From contig JADKJC010000001.1 of assembly GCA_016722465.1 (NCBI GenBank), forward strand, positions 1,488,001 to 1,552,000: a stretch of 64,000 nt of DNA, in the 5' to 3' direction. Source of the DNA: Chitinophagaceae bacterium (GTDB lineage Bacteria > Bacteroidota > Bacteroidia > Chitinophagales > Chitinophagaceae). A program made the position numbers and the translations under genes. The notes under the pieces were generated by a model that did no database searches, was not told the origin of the DNA, and was given only the letters and a program-made list of their open reading frames with translations. Of the stretch, positions 1 through 9,318 are shown piece after piece (the stretch's first letter is position 1; the number at the start of each line of letters is the position of its first letter).

Positions 1-1
1 T

Positions 2-916
2 CAGCCGGTATTACTTCAGTATCAGCTCAACAACAGCGAATGGCACCACTTAAAAAATGAGAACACAGTTTCTTTTTCCAATCTTGCACCCAATCATTAC
101 CTGTTGAATGTTAGGGAGAAAAACAATCCTGCACAATTACTTACCATCCGTTTTGTCATCTCACCTCCATTTTATAAAAGCTGGTGGTTCCTTTTACTGT
201 CAGCACTGGCAACAGCTGGCATTGTGTTATTTGTTTTTAAAAGAAGGCTGTTTGCATTAAAAAAACAGGCTGCCTTAAAACAGAAAATTGCTGAAACAGA
301 AATGATGGCATTAAGGGCGCAGATGAATCCGCATTTTATTTTTAACTGCATCAGTAGTATTGATAATTTTATCCTTGACAATGATAAAGACAATGCAAGC
401 AACTACCTGAATAAATTTGCCAAACTCATCCGCAATATTTTAGACAACAGTAAAAATGAGGTGGTTCCATTCTGGAAAGACTGGGAAACGTTGAAACTAT
501 ATCTTGAGCTGGAGCAACTGCGTAGCAATGAAAAATTCAGTTTTGCTATGGAAGCGGATGAGACATTATTAAACGGTCATTACAAAATTCCGCCGCTCAT
601 TATTCAACCCTATATCGAAAATGCCATTCATCATGGGCTCAACCCCTTAACAGGCAAACAGGGGGAACTGTTGCTCAGGGCCAGCTTAAAAGAAAACATA
701 CTGGAATATTGTATTGAAGACAATGGCATTGGCAGAAAAAAAGCTGCGGAAAAAAACAGTCTTTCACCTTCACACCAAAGCTATGGCATGCAACTCACCA
801 AAGAAAGAATCGACCTGTTCAATGAACAGGCAGGCAATACGGTTAGTATAAAAGACAGGCATGATAATGAGGGGGCTGCCACCGGAACCACGGTGACCGT
901 TTTACTAAAAATATAA
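2..916 (+). CDS. LytS-type sensor histidine kinase, 3' part
   Basis: The gene enters from outside the window; the frame is open from base 2, so only its C-terminal part is seen. The first ~35 residues look like the end of a Y_Y_Y sensor domain (YQLNNSEW, then SFSNLAPNHY). One membrane helix follows (SWWFLLLSALATAGIVLFVF), then a His_kinase domain (PF06580 type) with MNPHFIFN, whose His near base 332 is the expected phosphorylation site, and an ATPase domain with DNGIGRKK. The family autophosphorylates in response to a periplasmic signal. The stop lies 13 bases before a LytTR regulator, so the two form a two-component pair. The signal is unknown. An internal TTG at 104 is not the start. Confidence 0.88.
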   Translation, partial: QPVLLQYQLNNSEWHHLKNENTVSFSNLAPNHYLLNVREKNNPAQLLTIRFVISPPFYKSWWFLLLSALATAGIVLFVFKRRLFALKKQAALKQKIAETEMMALRAQMNPHFIFNCISSIDNFILDNDKDNASNYLNKFAKLIRNILDNSKNEVVPFWKDWETLKLYLELEQLRSNEKFSFAMEADETLLNGHYKIPPLIIQPYIENAIHHGLNPLTGKQGELLLRASLKENILEYCIEDNGIGRKKAAEKNSLSPSHQSYGMQLTKERIDLFNEQAGNTVSIKDRHDNEGAATGTTVTVLLKI

Positions 917-929
917 ATCAACAAACAAC

Positions 930-1694
930 ATGCTGAATGCAATTTTAATTGATGATGAAAAGAACAGCCGGGATGCCTTGCAAAAAAAATTGCAGGCGCA
1001 TTGCAGCAATGTAAATATTGTGGCAGTATGCAGTAATGGTATGGAAGGTATTACCGCCATCAAAACACATCAACCCAATATTGTTTTTTTAGACATTGAA
1101 ATGCCGCACATGAATGGCTTTACCATGCTGGAGCAATTGCCCGAAAAAAACTTTGCTATCATTTTTACCACAGCCTACAATCAATATGCTATCAATGCTA
1201 TCCGCTATGGCGCTTTTGATTACCTGGTAAAACCGGTTGATGTAAATGAATTAATGGCCGTAGTTAAAAGAGTGGCTGAGAAAAAACAATATCAACATAC
1301 CAGCGAACGGTTGAATATTTTACTGGACCACCTTCAATTACCTGCTGCCGGTAAACCTCAGAAAATTGCCGTATCAACACACGAGGGATTAGAACTGGTG
1401 CCAATAGAAACCATTGTTTACCTGGAAGCCATCGGCAATTACACACAACTCCATTTCACAGCACAAAAGCCTTTGCTGGCTTCCAAAACATTAAAAGAGT
1501 TTGAAGACCTGTTGCAGGATGCAGGATTTTTCCGCATTCACAATGCGTCCCTGGTAAACCTGGTATTTGTAAAAAAATATATCAAGGGTGATGGTGGACA
1601 AGTACAATTAGTAAACAATATTACCCTCGATGTAGCCCGCCGGCGGAAAGAAGAACTGCTGGGAGAACTGATGAAGATTGCACCCAAAATATAA
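930..1694 (+). CDS. LytTR-family response regulator
   Basis: A 254-residue regulator. Residues 1-120 form a receiver domain with the acidic pair at Asp8/Asp9, phospho-acceptor Asp55 in FLDIEMP and Lys101 in YLVKPVD. Residues ~150-250 form a LytTR DNA-binding domain (VPIETIVYLEAIGNYTQLHF; FFRIHNASLVNL). It lies directly behind the LytS-type kinase and should be its partner. LytTR proteins bind direct repeats upstream of targets; none was identified here. Length and motifs are normal for the family. Confidence 0.93.
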   Translation: MLNAILIDDEKNSRDALQKKLQAHCSNVNIVAVCSNGMEGITAIKTHQPNIVFLDIEMPHMNGFTMLEQLPEKNFAIIFTTAYNQYAINAIRYGAFDYLVKPVDVNELMAVVKRVAEKKQYQHTSERLNILLDHLQLPAAGKPQKIAVSTHEGLELVPIETIVYLEAIGNYTQLHFTAQKPLLASKTLKEFEDLLQDAGFFRIHNASLVNLVFVKKYIKGDGGQVQLVNNITLDVARRRKEELLGELMKIAPKI

Positions 1695-1721
1695 CAGCCG
1701 CACTATTTAACTCCATTCATT

Positions 1722-1729
1722 TATTTTTG
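1722..1729 (+). promoter_or_regulatory. Bacteroidota -7 box ahead of comB
   Basis: TATTTTTG fits the Bacteroidota -7 consensus TAnnTTTG. It ends four bases before the ATG at 1734, so transcription would begin at or very near the start codon and the mRNA would be leaderless or nearly so. No convincing -33 TTTG is seen at the usual spacing. Confidence 0.45.
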
Positions 1730-1733
1730 CGGC

Positions 1734-2465
1734 ATGAAGAAACCGGAACTCTTTACCTGCCTTTCCCCTGCCCTCCTTCATTTGTATGATGTAAGCAGCA
1801 GTATCGTTGTGATCATTGATGTATTAAGAGCCACTTCTACCATTGCCACCGCATTGCACAATGGCGCCAAACACATCATCCCGGTTGATAGTGTTACTGA
1901 ATGCATCCGGCTGGGAAAGCAAATTGACGGCATCACAGCCGGAGAAAGAGATGGCAAAGTGGCCGAAGGATTAGAACACGGCAATTCACCTTTTGAATAC
2001 CCATCTTCCTTTATAAAAAATAAAGTACTTGTACTTACCACTACCAACGGCACCAAGCTGCTGCACATGGCGCTGGATAAATGTGCCAAAGGAATCATCA
2101 CCGGCTCGTTCCCCAATATATCCGCCGTATGCAATTATTTGATTGAGCAAAACCAGCCGGTAATATTGGGTTGTGCTGCCTGGAAAGACCGGGTGAATAT
2201 TGAAGATACCTTATTTGCCGGCGCTGTAGTCAGCCGCATAAAAGAACATTTTTCCATTAACTGCGATTCTTCTGCCATCGCAGAAACCCTGTACAACGAT
2301 GCAAAAAATAACCTGTATGAATTTATGAAAACAAAAAATGCCTCACACTATCTCCGCCTCACCAATTATGGTTTAGAGAAAGATATCCGTTATTGTTTAA
2401 CTGCTGACGGGGCCGATGTGTTGTGCCTGTTTGAGGATGGAAAATTGATTGCTGCAAAAAAATAA
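1734..2465 (+). CDS. comB: 2-phosphosulfolactate phosphatase family protein (ComB)
   Basis: A 243-residue protein with the ComB family hallmarks: the N-terminal VVIIDVLRATSTIATAL segment, GERDGKVAEGLEHGNSP, then LTTTNGTK and GSFPN. ComB is a magnesium-dependent acid phosphatase that removes phosphate from 2-phosphosulfolactate in coenzyme M and sulfolactate metabolism. In bacteria without coenzyme M its true substrate is uncertain. The ATG follows a -7 box by only a few bases. No other sulfolactate gene lies nearby, so the role in this organism is open. Confidence 0.85.
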   Translation: MKKPELFTCLSPALLHLYDVSSSIVVIIDVLRATSTIATALHNGAKHIIPVDSVTECIRLGKQIDGITAGERDGKVAEGLEHGNSPFEYPSSFIKNKVLVLTTTNGTKLLHMALDKCAKGIITGSFPNISAVCNYLIEQNQPVILGCAAWKDRVNIEDTLFAGAVVSRIKEHFSINCDSSAIAETLYNDAKNNLYEFMKTKNASHYLRLTNYGLEKDIRYCLTADGADVLCLFEDGKLIAAKK

Positions 2466-2640
2466 TAAAAATTTCACACATACTAACCACAGATACAGGG
2501 AGCACAACGAACTTATCACTACAAACAGGCTACATCAACTTTGGTCCATTAAAAGCAGCTATTACCAGCAAACATTAAAGAATATTTCTAAATGAAACCC
2601 TCCCTTTGTTACGTTGCCGCCTTGATTTCTTTGTGAGAAA
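2464..2640 (+). repeat. Degenerate intergenic repeat
   Basis: Non-coding stretch between comB and the SNF2 gene. Its left part (ATAAAAATTTCACAC, then AACCACAGATAC) and right part (CCTTTGTTAC... TTTCTTTGTGAGAAA) resemble, in the same order, the inside of the element at 15638-15774. The outer inverted repeats of that element are absent here. No gene is visible. Confidence 0.35.
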
Positions 2641-2687
2641 CAAACATAAACTTTGCTTTTTCGCTTTATCCCTCACTTATTTTCCTT

Positions 2688-2695
2688 TACTTTTG
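2688..2695 (+). promoter_or_regulatory. -7 box at the SNF2 helicase start
   Basis: TACTTTTG matches TAnnTTTG and ends four bases before the TTG start codon used for the helicase. As with comB, this predicts a very short or absent leader. It also makes an upstream ATG start unlikely. Confidence 0.4.
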
Positions 2696-2699
2696 CAAA

Positions 2700-5600
2700 T
2701 TGCCTTTTTCGGAACAGGCAAACAGAAAATGGCAATCAATCATTGACCCCAAAATCGTACATCGCTTGGCTTTATCGCATTTAATCAAATACGTTTACAA
2801 TACCGGATCAGACGAAGTCATCCGCAGAGGAAAAAAAATTCATGCCAGTGGTTACGTTGAACTGGCGGAGCATGACGACCTTATGAATTCAGCGGTATTT
2901 CGTGTAAAGGATGATACCTACAGCACTTACTACCGGGTAAACGTTCAGCAATACAACGATCCTAAATTATTATCAGTACGCTGCAGCTGCCCTTATAACT
3001 TAGGAGATATTTGCCGGCACGAAGCAGCCGCTTTACTCCAGTTGCAGGAACTGATTGATAAAAACATGCTTGGCTCCGGGCACATCCGCTACAACCAGTT
3101 GCATACCGTAGCCAAGATGAAGCACATTGATATCAAGGTCATCAAAGTGCTCTCCTCCTCCGACATTTATGACGAATCAGATAATATTATCCAGGCAGGT
3201 AATGTAACCATCAGCAGTGCAATAAATGAAAGAGTGGAAGGAACCGTGGAAGTAGCAGGCGAAAAATGGCCGGTGGTGATCCAGAAAAATGACGAACGAA
3301 ACTTTGACACCTCCTGCAGGTGCAGCGAAGAAGACCATCCGCTCTGTGTTCATAAAACTGCCCTGTTCATGCAACTCTTTCACAGGAGCGGCCCGTATTA
3401 TTTTGACAGCATCCGCAACTGGGATAAGGAAAAAAACAAATTACTGCAGATATACGGTTACAGCCTGGATGATGATCTCTCAGGTAAGTTTGAATTTATT
3501 TATAAAGATGGTAAGCCTTTTTTAAAAGTACTGGATACCAGCATTAAAAGAGTGGCACCCACGGCACCGCTTGCAAAACCTTCTTACATGCAGGATACCC
3601 CTGCAGCCTCCAAAACAACTACAGAAGAGGTTGTTGAAACAGATCAACTGCCAACAAAACGACTGGGATTTGTTTTTAATTTCAACAGCACCGCTTACCC
3701 CTATTTTACTATTGATGCCATACAGGGCGATTATGATAATGAAGGCAAAAAATACCTTGGCAAAACAGAAAAGCTGGATCTTACAAAATATGTAAATACC
3801 GAACCTTTCAGTGAAGATGATAAAATGCTGCTGCAACAGATCAGAAAACTACAGGCAACAGAGATCAATAAATACCTCAACCGCAATTCACCATTCAGTG
3901 GTATTTGGGAAAACATCATTCATACCGATGGGGATGAACTGCCCGAAGAAACAAAATCATTGATTACAGAATACCTGTATCCAAAACTGAAAAAGATTTT
4001 TGAAGAGCAGGCAAATAACCCCTTTGTATTTTACCTTGCCGGGAAGAAAACATTTAAAACTGATAACCTGCAGGAAGTAGGCTTGAGTGAAAGTTTTTTG
4101 GGGCCGCATTTTAAGATCATTGCACAGGACCATCATTTTGAACTGCAATGCAGGTTTAAGATCAATGGTGCCGAACAACCTGTTACGGACAACGAGTGCA
4201 GCAGCAGCATCTTGTTTTTGTACAATCATATTTTTTACCTATGGCAAAAGCCGGAAGATTCTTTACAGGCAGAAAAATTTATCAAGAACGGCAATATCAT
4301 ACTCAGCAAAGAAAATTGGGCCACTCAAATGCAGCGGACCATCATGCCGCTTACAAAGGACTACCCTGTAGAGTTTGATAAATCACTGATTAAAGAGATT
4401 AAAAGTGGTGAGCCGGAAGTAAAACTGATGCTGCAGGAAAAAGGAGAATACCTTGTATTTCAACCAGTGTTTAATTACAAGGGTTTCGAAACAAAAGCCA
4501 ACGATAAAGAAACCATCACTATACCCGATGGCGACCAGATACTGATCATACACCGCAATAAAGAAGCAGAGCAACGTTTCATCAGCTCACTCGAATCCCT
4601 GCACTCACAGTTCATCAAACCACAGGAAGGTAACAGTCTTATCCTGAAAGGATCTGATGTGTTGCGTAACAACTGGTTCTTTCTTTTTGTGGATGCCATG
4701 AAGGAAGCCAAAGTACCCGTCTTTGGTTTTGATGCCTTGCGCAATTTCCGTTTTAATACAGCAAGGCCCAGCACACATATACATGTAAGCAGCGGGCTTG
4801 ATTGGTTTGATGCCAAAGTGGAAATTGATTTTGAAGGACAGCGTGTAGGTATCGCAGATATTAAAAAAGCGCTGTCTGCCAAGCAATCATTTGTACAGTT
4901 GAATGATGGCACCCTGGGTATTTTACCCGATGAATGGCTGCAGCGTTACTCACTGCTGTTTAAAGTAGGCGATGGCAGGACAGATAAATTACGCTTATCA
5001 AAATACCACATGAGTGTGATTGATGAGTTGTATGAAAACAGGATCGCAAACGAACTCAGTTTTTCTTTAGATGAGAAATTTGAAAGGCTCAGGGAATTTA
5101 AAAATATACCAGAAATAGAAGCGCCGGCAGAGTTACAGGAAATTTTAAGACCTTATCAAACCGCAGGCTACCAATGGCTCAATTACCTGAACGATGTAGG
5201 CTGGGGTGGTATACTGGCAGATGATATGGGTTTGGGTAAAACAGTACAGGCATTGGCCATGCTCAAGCATTACAAAGAAAAAGAGGGTAAACTAAAAGCC
5301 ATTGTAATTTGCCCCACCACGCTGATCTACAACTGGGAAAATGAGATCAGGAAATTCACGCCGGAGCTTACCTGGCAAATTCACCATGGCAGCCTGCGTA
5401 CAAGAGACATCAATCAACTGCAGGAAGCCAATGTAATCATCACTACCTATGGAACACTAAGAAGTGATATACAGGTATTGCTGAAAATTAATTACGATTA
5501 TATTGTTTTGGACGAAAGCCAGGCCATTAAAAACCCGGCATCCAAAGTTACCAAAGCGGCCTGCCTGCTCAACGGAAAAAACCGGGTGTGCATGAGCGGT

Positions 5601-6533
5601 ACGCCTTTACAGAATAACACCTTTGATATTTTTGCCCAAATGAATTTCCTTAACCCCGGGCTGCTGGGCAGCATGGAATTTTTCAGGAATGAATTTGCCA
5701 CCCCGATTGATAAATTTGGTGAACAGGAACAAAAAGATCACCTGCGCAAATTACTGTTCCCATTCATTTTAAGAAGAACAAAAGAACAGGTAGCAAAAGA
5801 CCTTCCCGAAAAAACAGAGACCATTTTGTTTTGTGAAATGGATAAAGAACAGCGTACCATTTATGATGCTTACCGCAACAGCTACAGGGATAAGATCATG
5901 GGTACGATTGACCAGCAGGGTATCGACAAATCTCAGCTCACCATCCTGCAGGGCCTGATGAAACTGCGGCAGATCTGCGATAGCCCGGCCATTTTAAATG
6001 AAGAAGACAAATATCCCAATCACAGCATCAAGCTGGATGAACTGACAAGGGAGATCACAGAAAATATTGGCGAACACAAAGCGCTCATCTTCTCACAATT
6101 CCTCGGTATGCTGGCCCTCATAAAAGCCAAGCTGGAAGAAGAAGGCATTGCGTATGAATATTTTGATGGCAGCACCAATATCAACGACCGCCAGAAAGCA
6201 ATTGATAATTTTCAAAATGGTGATAAAAGCAGGGTATTCCTCATCTCGTTAAAAGCCGGCGGCGTAGGTTTAAACCTTACTGCTGCAGATTATGTGTACA
6301 TAGTTGATCCGTGGTGGAACCCGGCAGTAGAGCAGCAGGCCATTGACCGTACACACCGTATCGGCCAGACAAAAAACATCTTTGCTTACCGGATGATCTG
6401 TATTGATACGATTGAAGATAAAATCCTGCAACTGCAGGAACGCAAACGCAAACTGGCCAGTGAATTGATCAGCGATGATGCCAATTTTGTAAAAGCGCTT
6501 ACAAAAGCAGATGTGGAATACCTCTTCAGTTAA
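2700..6533 (+). CDS. SWIM zinc-finger / SNF2 family helicase
   Basis: A large protein of about 1277 residues. The N-terminal part has a SWIM finger, C-x-C-x7-C-x-H, at Cys95, Cys97, Cys105 and His107, and a second set with the same spacing near residues 205-217 (CRCSEEDHPLCVH). The C-terminal ~450 residues form an SNF2 ATPase: DDMGLGKT near 843, LDESQAIKNP near 936 (DESQ in place of DEAH), MSGTPLQN, and the helicase C domain with SLKAGGVGLNLT and DRTHRIGQ. Such proteins use ATP to move on DNA or remodel DNA-protein complexes. The TTG start is used because no ATG occurs until residue 62. It stands alone as a transcription unit; its target is unknown. Confidence 0.9.
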   Translation: MPFSEQANRKWQSIIDPKIVHRLALSHLIKYVYNTGSDEVIRRGKKIHASGYVELAEHDDLMNSAVFRVKDDTYSTYYRVNVQQYNDPKLLSVRCSCPYNLGDICRHEAAALLQLQELIDKNMLGSGHIRYNQLHTVAKMKHIDIKVIKVLSSSDIYDESDNIIQAGNVTISSAINERVEGTVEVAGEKWPVVIQKNDERNFDTSCRCSEEDHPLCVHKTALFMQLFHRSGPYYFDSIRNWDKEKNKLLQIYGYSLDDDLSGKFEFIYKDGKPFLKVLDTSIKRVAPTAPLAKPSYMQDTPAASKTTTEEVVETDQLPTKRLGFVFNFNSTAYPYFTIDAIQGDYDNEGKKYLGKTEKLDLTKYVNTEPFSEDDKMLLQQIRKLQATEINKYLNRNSPFSGIWENIIHTDGDELPEETKSLITEYLYPKLKKIFEEQANNPFVFYLAGKKTFKTDNLQEVGLSESFLGPHFKIIAQDHHFELQCRFKINGAEQPVTDNECSSSILFLYNHIFYLWQKPEDSLQAEKFIKNGNIILSKENWATQMQRTIMPLTKDYPVEFDKSLIKEIKSGEPEVKLMLQEKGEYLVFQPVFNYKGFETKANDKETITIPDGDQILIIHRNKEAEQRFISSLESLHSQFIKPQEGNSLILKGSDVLRNNWFFLFVDAMKEAKVPVFGFDALRNFRFNTARPSTHIHVSSGLDWFDAKVEIDFEGQRVGIADIKKALSAKQSFVQLNDGTLGILPDEWLQRYSLLFKVGDGRTDKLRLSKYHMSVIDELYENRIANELSFSLDEKFERLREFKNIPEIEAPAELQEILRPYQTAGYQWLNYLNDVGWGGILADDMGLGKTVQALAMLKHYKEKEGKLKAIVICPTTLIYNWENEIRKFTPELTWQIHHGSLRTRDINQLQEANVIITTYGTLRSDIQVLLKINYDYIVLDESQAIKNPASKVTKAACLLNGKNRVCMSGTPLQNNTFDIFAQMNFLNPGLLGSMEFFRNEFATPIDKFGEQEQKDHLRKLLFPFILRRTKEQVAKDLPEKTETILFCEMDKEQRTIYDAYRNSYRDKIMGTIDQQGIDKSQLTILQGLMKLRQICDSPAILNEEDKYPNHSIKLDELTREITENIGEHKALIFSQFLGMLALIKAKLEEEGIAYEYFDGSTNINDRQKAIDNFQNGDKSRVFLISLKAGGVGLNLTAADYVYIVDPWWNPAVEQQAIDRTHRIGQTKNIFAYRMICIDTIEDKILQLQERKRKLASELISDDANFVKALTKADVEYLFS

Positions 6534-6635
6534 TACATCAAAAATGGCATTTCACTCTGCTGCATTTTCATTGTATAAAAATTTGTTGCATTTTACAAGC
6601 TGTTAAACGAAGCATACAAATTAAAAACTTATTTT

Positions 6636-7085
6636 ATGAAGAGTTTATTCGACAACACTGCCTGCGAAGAAATCCTTGCAAGGATCAACCAACTCAGCCC
6701 ACAATCAACACGCCAGTGGGGCAAAATGGATGTAGCTCAAATGCTGGCACACAGCAAAGAAGCTTTTAAAGTGCCGTTAAGTGAAACAGCTATCCCCCGT
6801 ATGTTCATTGGTATACTGCTCGGCTGGATATTTAAAAAGAAATTGTACAATGAAGAACCCTGGAAACAGAACCTGCCAACTGCTCCCAACTTTATCATTA
6901 AAGACCAGCGTAATTTTGAAACTGAAAAAAAGGAGCTGCTTTCACTGATAGAAAAATTTCACAGCAGCAACCCCGCTGTTATAGAAAACATTGTACATCC
7001 TATGTTCGGCAGGTTTACCGGTGAGCAATGGGGCAAAGCCATGTACAAACATTTAGACCATCATCTTAAGCAATTTGCTGTATAG
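6636..7085 (+). CDS. DUF1569 (DinB-like) protein
   Basis: A 149-residue cytoplasmic protein of the DUF1569 group, related to DinB-type four-helix bundles. The family pattern WGKMDVAQMLAHSKEAF and the C-terminal HPMFGRFTGEQWGKAMYKHLDHHLKQF are both present; the histidines of the HLDHH end are candidate metal ligands. The reaction is not known. A damaged paralog lies at 37843-38304, and this intact copy shows what that one has lost. No operon partner is evident. Confidence 0.82.
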   Translation: MKSLFDNTACEEILARINQLSPQSTRQWGKMDVAQMLAHSKEAFKVPLSETAIPRMFIGILLGWIFKKKLYNEEPWKQNLPTAPNFIIKDQRNFETEKKELLSLIEKFHSSNPAVIENIVHPMFGRFTGEQWGKAMYKHLDHHLKQFAV

Positions 7086-7088
7086 CGT

Positions 7089-7911
7089 TTACTGGTGTAA
7101 GCACAATACAGGCAGATGTGTATGATACAGCAGGTCTTTTGACTGGCTGCGGTTGAATATCTTTTGCAGCAGTGTATGTTTTTTAGGAATTACAACGATC
7201 CAGTCCAGCCCTTTTTCATCTGCATATTCATTCAACCCTTCTGTTACATTTTCATTTTCAATACTGCCGTACACCGGTTTGATATCATCGAATAAATTCC
7301 TTACTGTAAAACTTTCATCTACCACATCTATATTAAACCCCTGATCCTGGAATCTACATTCAGCACATACAAGTCTGCATTAAAATCGTTTACCACTTTT
7401 TTCAGTAATGATACAGGTGTTGTTTCTTCTATCTTTTTATAATCACAGGCAAACCCAACCTTTAACACAGGTGTAAAAGAAGCTTTGGGTGGTACTACCA
7501 ATACTGGATATTTTAAATCGTGAATAATCTTAATGGTATTGCTGCCCACCACCAGCTTTGCCAGGGCATTCTTACCTGAAAGACCTATTACTACCATGTC
7601 TGGTTTTATTACATCACAAATCTCTTCCAGGCCATCCATTAACGGAACCATTTGTGCCGTGGTGTTAATGGTGATCCTGCTTCTTAATCTTCCTGTATCG
7701 TTTCCTTTAATGTTTCCAGTTCCTGTTCTGCTGCTTTTTGCAGGTCCGATACGTTGAATAAGGGCCATGCAATCTCCCCTACACCAACCGGCATTTCATA
7801 CGCATGGTACAACCAGATCTCAGCTCCGTAAAAAATTGCCAGGTTACCTGCAAATTCTGCCGCATTGGATGCGGTAGAAGAAAAATCTACCGGAACAATT
7901 ATCTTTTTCAT
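7089..7911 (-). pseudogene. Universal stress protein, two-domain, frameshifted
   Basis: Three frames together give a tandem UspA protein of about 274 residues, the usual two-domain size in Bacteroidota. 7911-7684 gives MKKIIVPVDFSSTASNAAEFA. The next frame runs to 7328 and carries the nucleotide-binding type motif VVIGLSGKNALAKLVVGSN and PVLVVPP. The last, 7325-7089, ends in LDWIVVIPKKH and LLYHTHLPVLCLH. One added base near 7686 (GATTAAG read as GATTTAAG) and one near 7346 restore a continuous protein. Lesions this small could be real decay or base-calling error. The role would be stress tolerance. Confidence 0.75.
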
Positions 7912-8106
7912 GATAGAAAATTTTAGATCATAAAGTTATCAATCACTGCTATAATTGTCCGTGACTGCTGTCATTTAATAAACTGATATTATTCATAGCA
8001 CAAGGCTGGCATATACAACCATGACAGCAAAACAGTAATTGTTAATGCTCAAACAAAATAGCAAATTATGTTCGTATTTAAAAGTATGAAAAAGAGGCGG
8101 CGTTAC

Positions 8107-9255
8107 TTATAATTTCAGCAACCTTGTTACGGCTTCTTCAAGCGTAGCTTCTTTTTTGGCAAAACAAAATCGCAGTACTTTATTGTCGGTTTCATTGTTG
8201 TAAAATACTGATACAGGAATGGCAGTTACCCCATATTCCCGGGTTAACCGGGTAGCGAATTCCTTTTCAGTTTCATCACTGATATCATCATACCTGTACA
8301 GCTGAAAATAGCTGCCGTAGCTTGGCAATGCCTTAAATTTTGTATGTAACATCAGTTGCTGAAAAGGATCTCTTTTTTGCTGCAGCATTTTACCAAGTTG
8401 CAAATACTGTTGTGGCTGCAGCATAAATTCAGCCAGTGCATGCTGTACCGGGTGGCTGCAGCAAAAGCAATTGAACTGGTGTACTTTCCGGTATTCATTC
8501 ATCAGTAGGGCGGGTGCAATACAATATCCCATTTTCCATCCTGTGCAGTGGTAGGTTTTACCAAAAGAAAAACATACAAAGCTTCGTGCCAACAGGTCTG
8601 GATACCGCAAAATACTTTCATGCTGAACGTCATCAAAAATCAGGTGTTCATATACTTCATCGCTCAAAATAAAAATTCCGGTATCTTTTACAACGCTGCG
8701 TAGCTGTTCAATATCATTTTTACCAAGCACACTTCCGGTGGGGTTGTGCGGTGTATTTATCATGATCATTTTTGTTTTGGGCGAAATCTTTTGCCGAACG
8801 AGATCCCAGTCAACAGAATAACCGGGAAAACTGAGCGGAATTAAGACCGGCACGGCCCCGTTAATTTCGATATTCGGCAGGTAGCTGTCAAAAGCCGGTT
8901 CAAATACTATCACTTCATCTCCCGGCTGCAGCACTGTAGTAAGTGCAGTGTATATAGCATAGGTTCCCCCGGGAGTAATGGTAATCTCCGTTTCAGGGTT
9001 AATGACAGTGCCATACAGGGTTTGTGCTTTTTGGGCTATTCTTTCCCGTAATAAAGGCAGGCCGCTCATGTGACTGTACTGGTTATTGCCATGCTGCATG
9101 GCAGCATTCACCAGCCTGATCAGTTCTTCACTCATCATAAAATCCGGGAAGCCCTGACCAAGGTTCACTGCATTGTACTGTGCTGCAAGGGTGCTCATGG
9201 TGGTAAAAATGGTGGTGCCAACATGCGGCAGTTTACTATGGATAACAGGTTTCAA
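8107..9255 (-). CDS. PLP-dependent methionine aminotransferase (YbdL-like)
   Basis: A 382-residue class I/II aminotransferase. The N-terminal AVNLGQGFPDF and NQYSHMSGLPLLRERIA, the NTPHNPTGSVL segment and SFGKTYHCTGWKMGY, whose Lys carries pyridoxal phosphate, are characteristic of the YbdL / kynurenine-oxoglutarate transaminase group. Members move the amino group of methionine and some aromatic amino acids to 2-oxo acids, as in methionine salvage. It is a single-gene unit on the minus strand with no salvage genes nearby. Substrate preference cannot be read from the sequence. Confidence 0.88.
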   Translation of the reverse strand: MKPVIHSKLPHVGTTIFTTMSTLAAQYNAVNLGQGFPDFMMSEELIRLVNAAMQHGNNQYSHMSGLPLLRERIAQKAQTLYGTVINPETEITITPGGTYAIYTALTTVLQPGDEVIVFEPAFDSYLPNIEINGAVPVLIPLSFPGYSVDWDLVRQKISPKTKMIMINTPHNPTGSVLGKNDIEQLRSVVKDTGIFILSDEVYEHLIFDDVQHESILRYPDLLARSFVCFSFGKTYHCTGWKMGYCIAPALLMNEYRKVHQFNCFCCSHPVQHALAEFMLQPQQYLQLGKMLQQKRDPFQQLMLHTKFKALPSYGSYFQLYRYDDISDETEKEFATRLTREYGVTAIPVSVFYNNETDNKVLRFCFAKKEATLEEAVTRLLKL

Positions 9256-9318
9256 AACAGCTGGGTTTTATGATGATGCAATCAAAGAACCGTAAATTAA
9301 ACTAAAACAGGAAAACGA

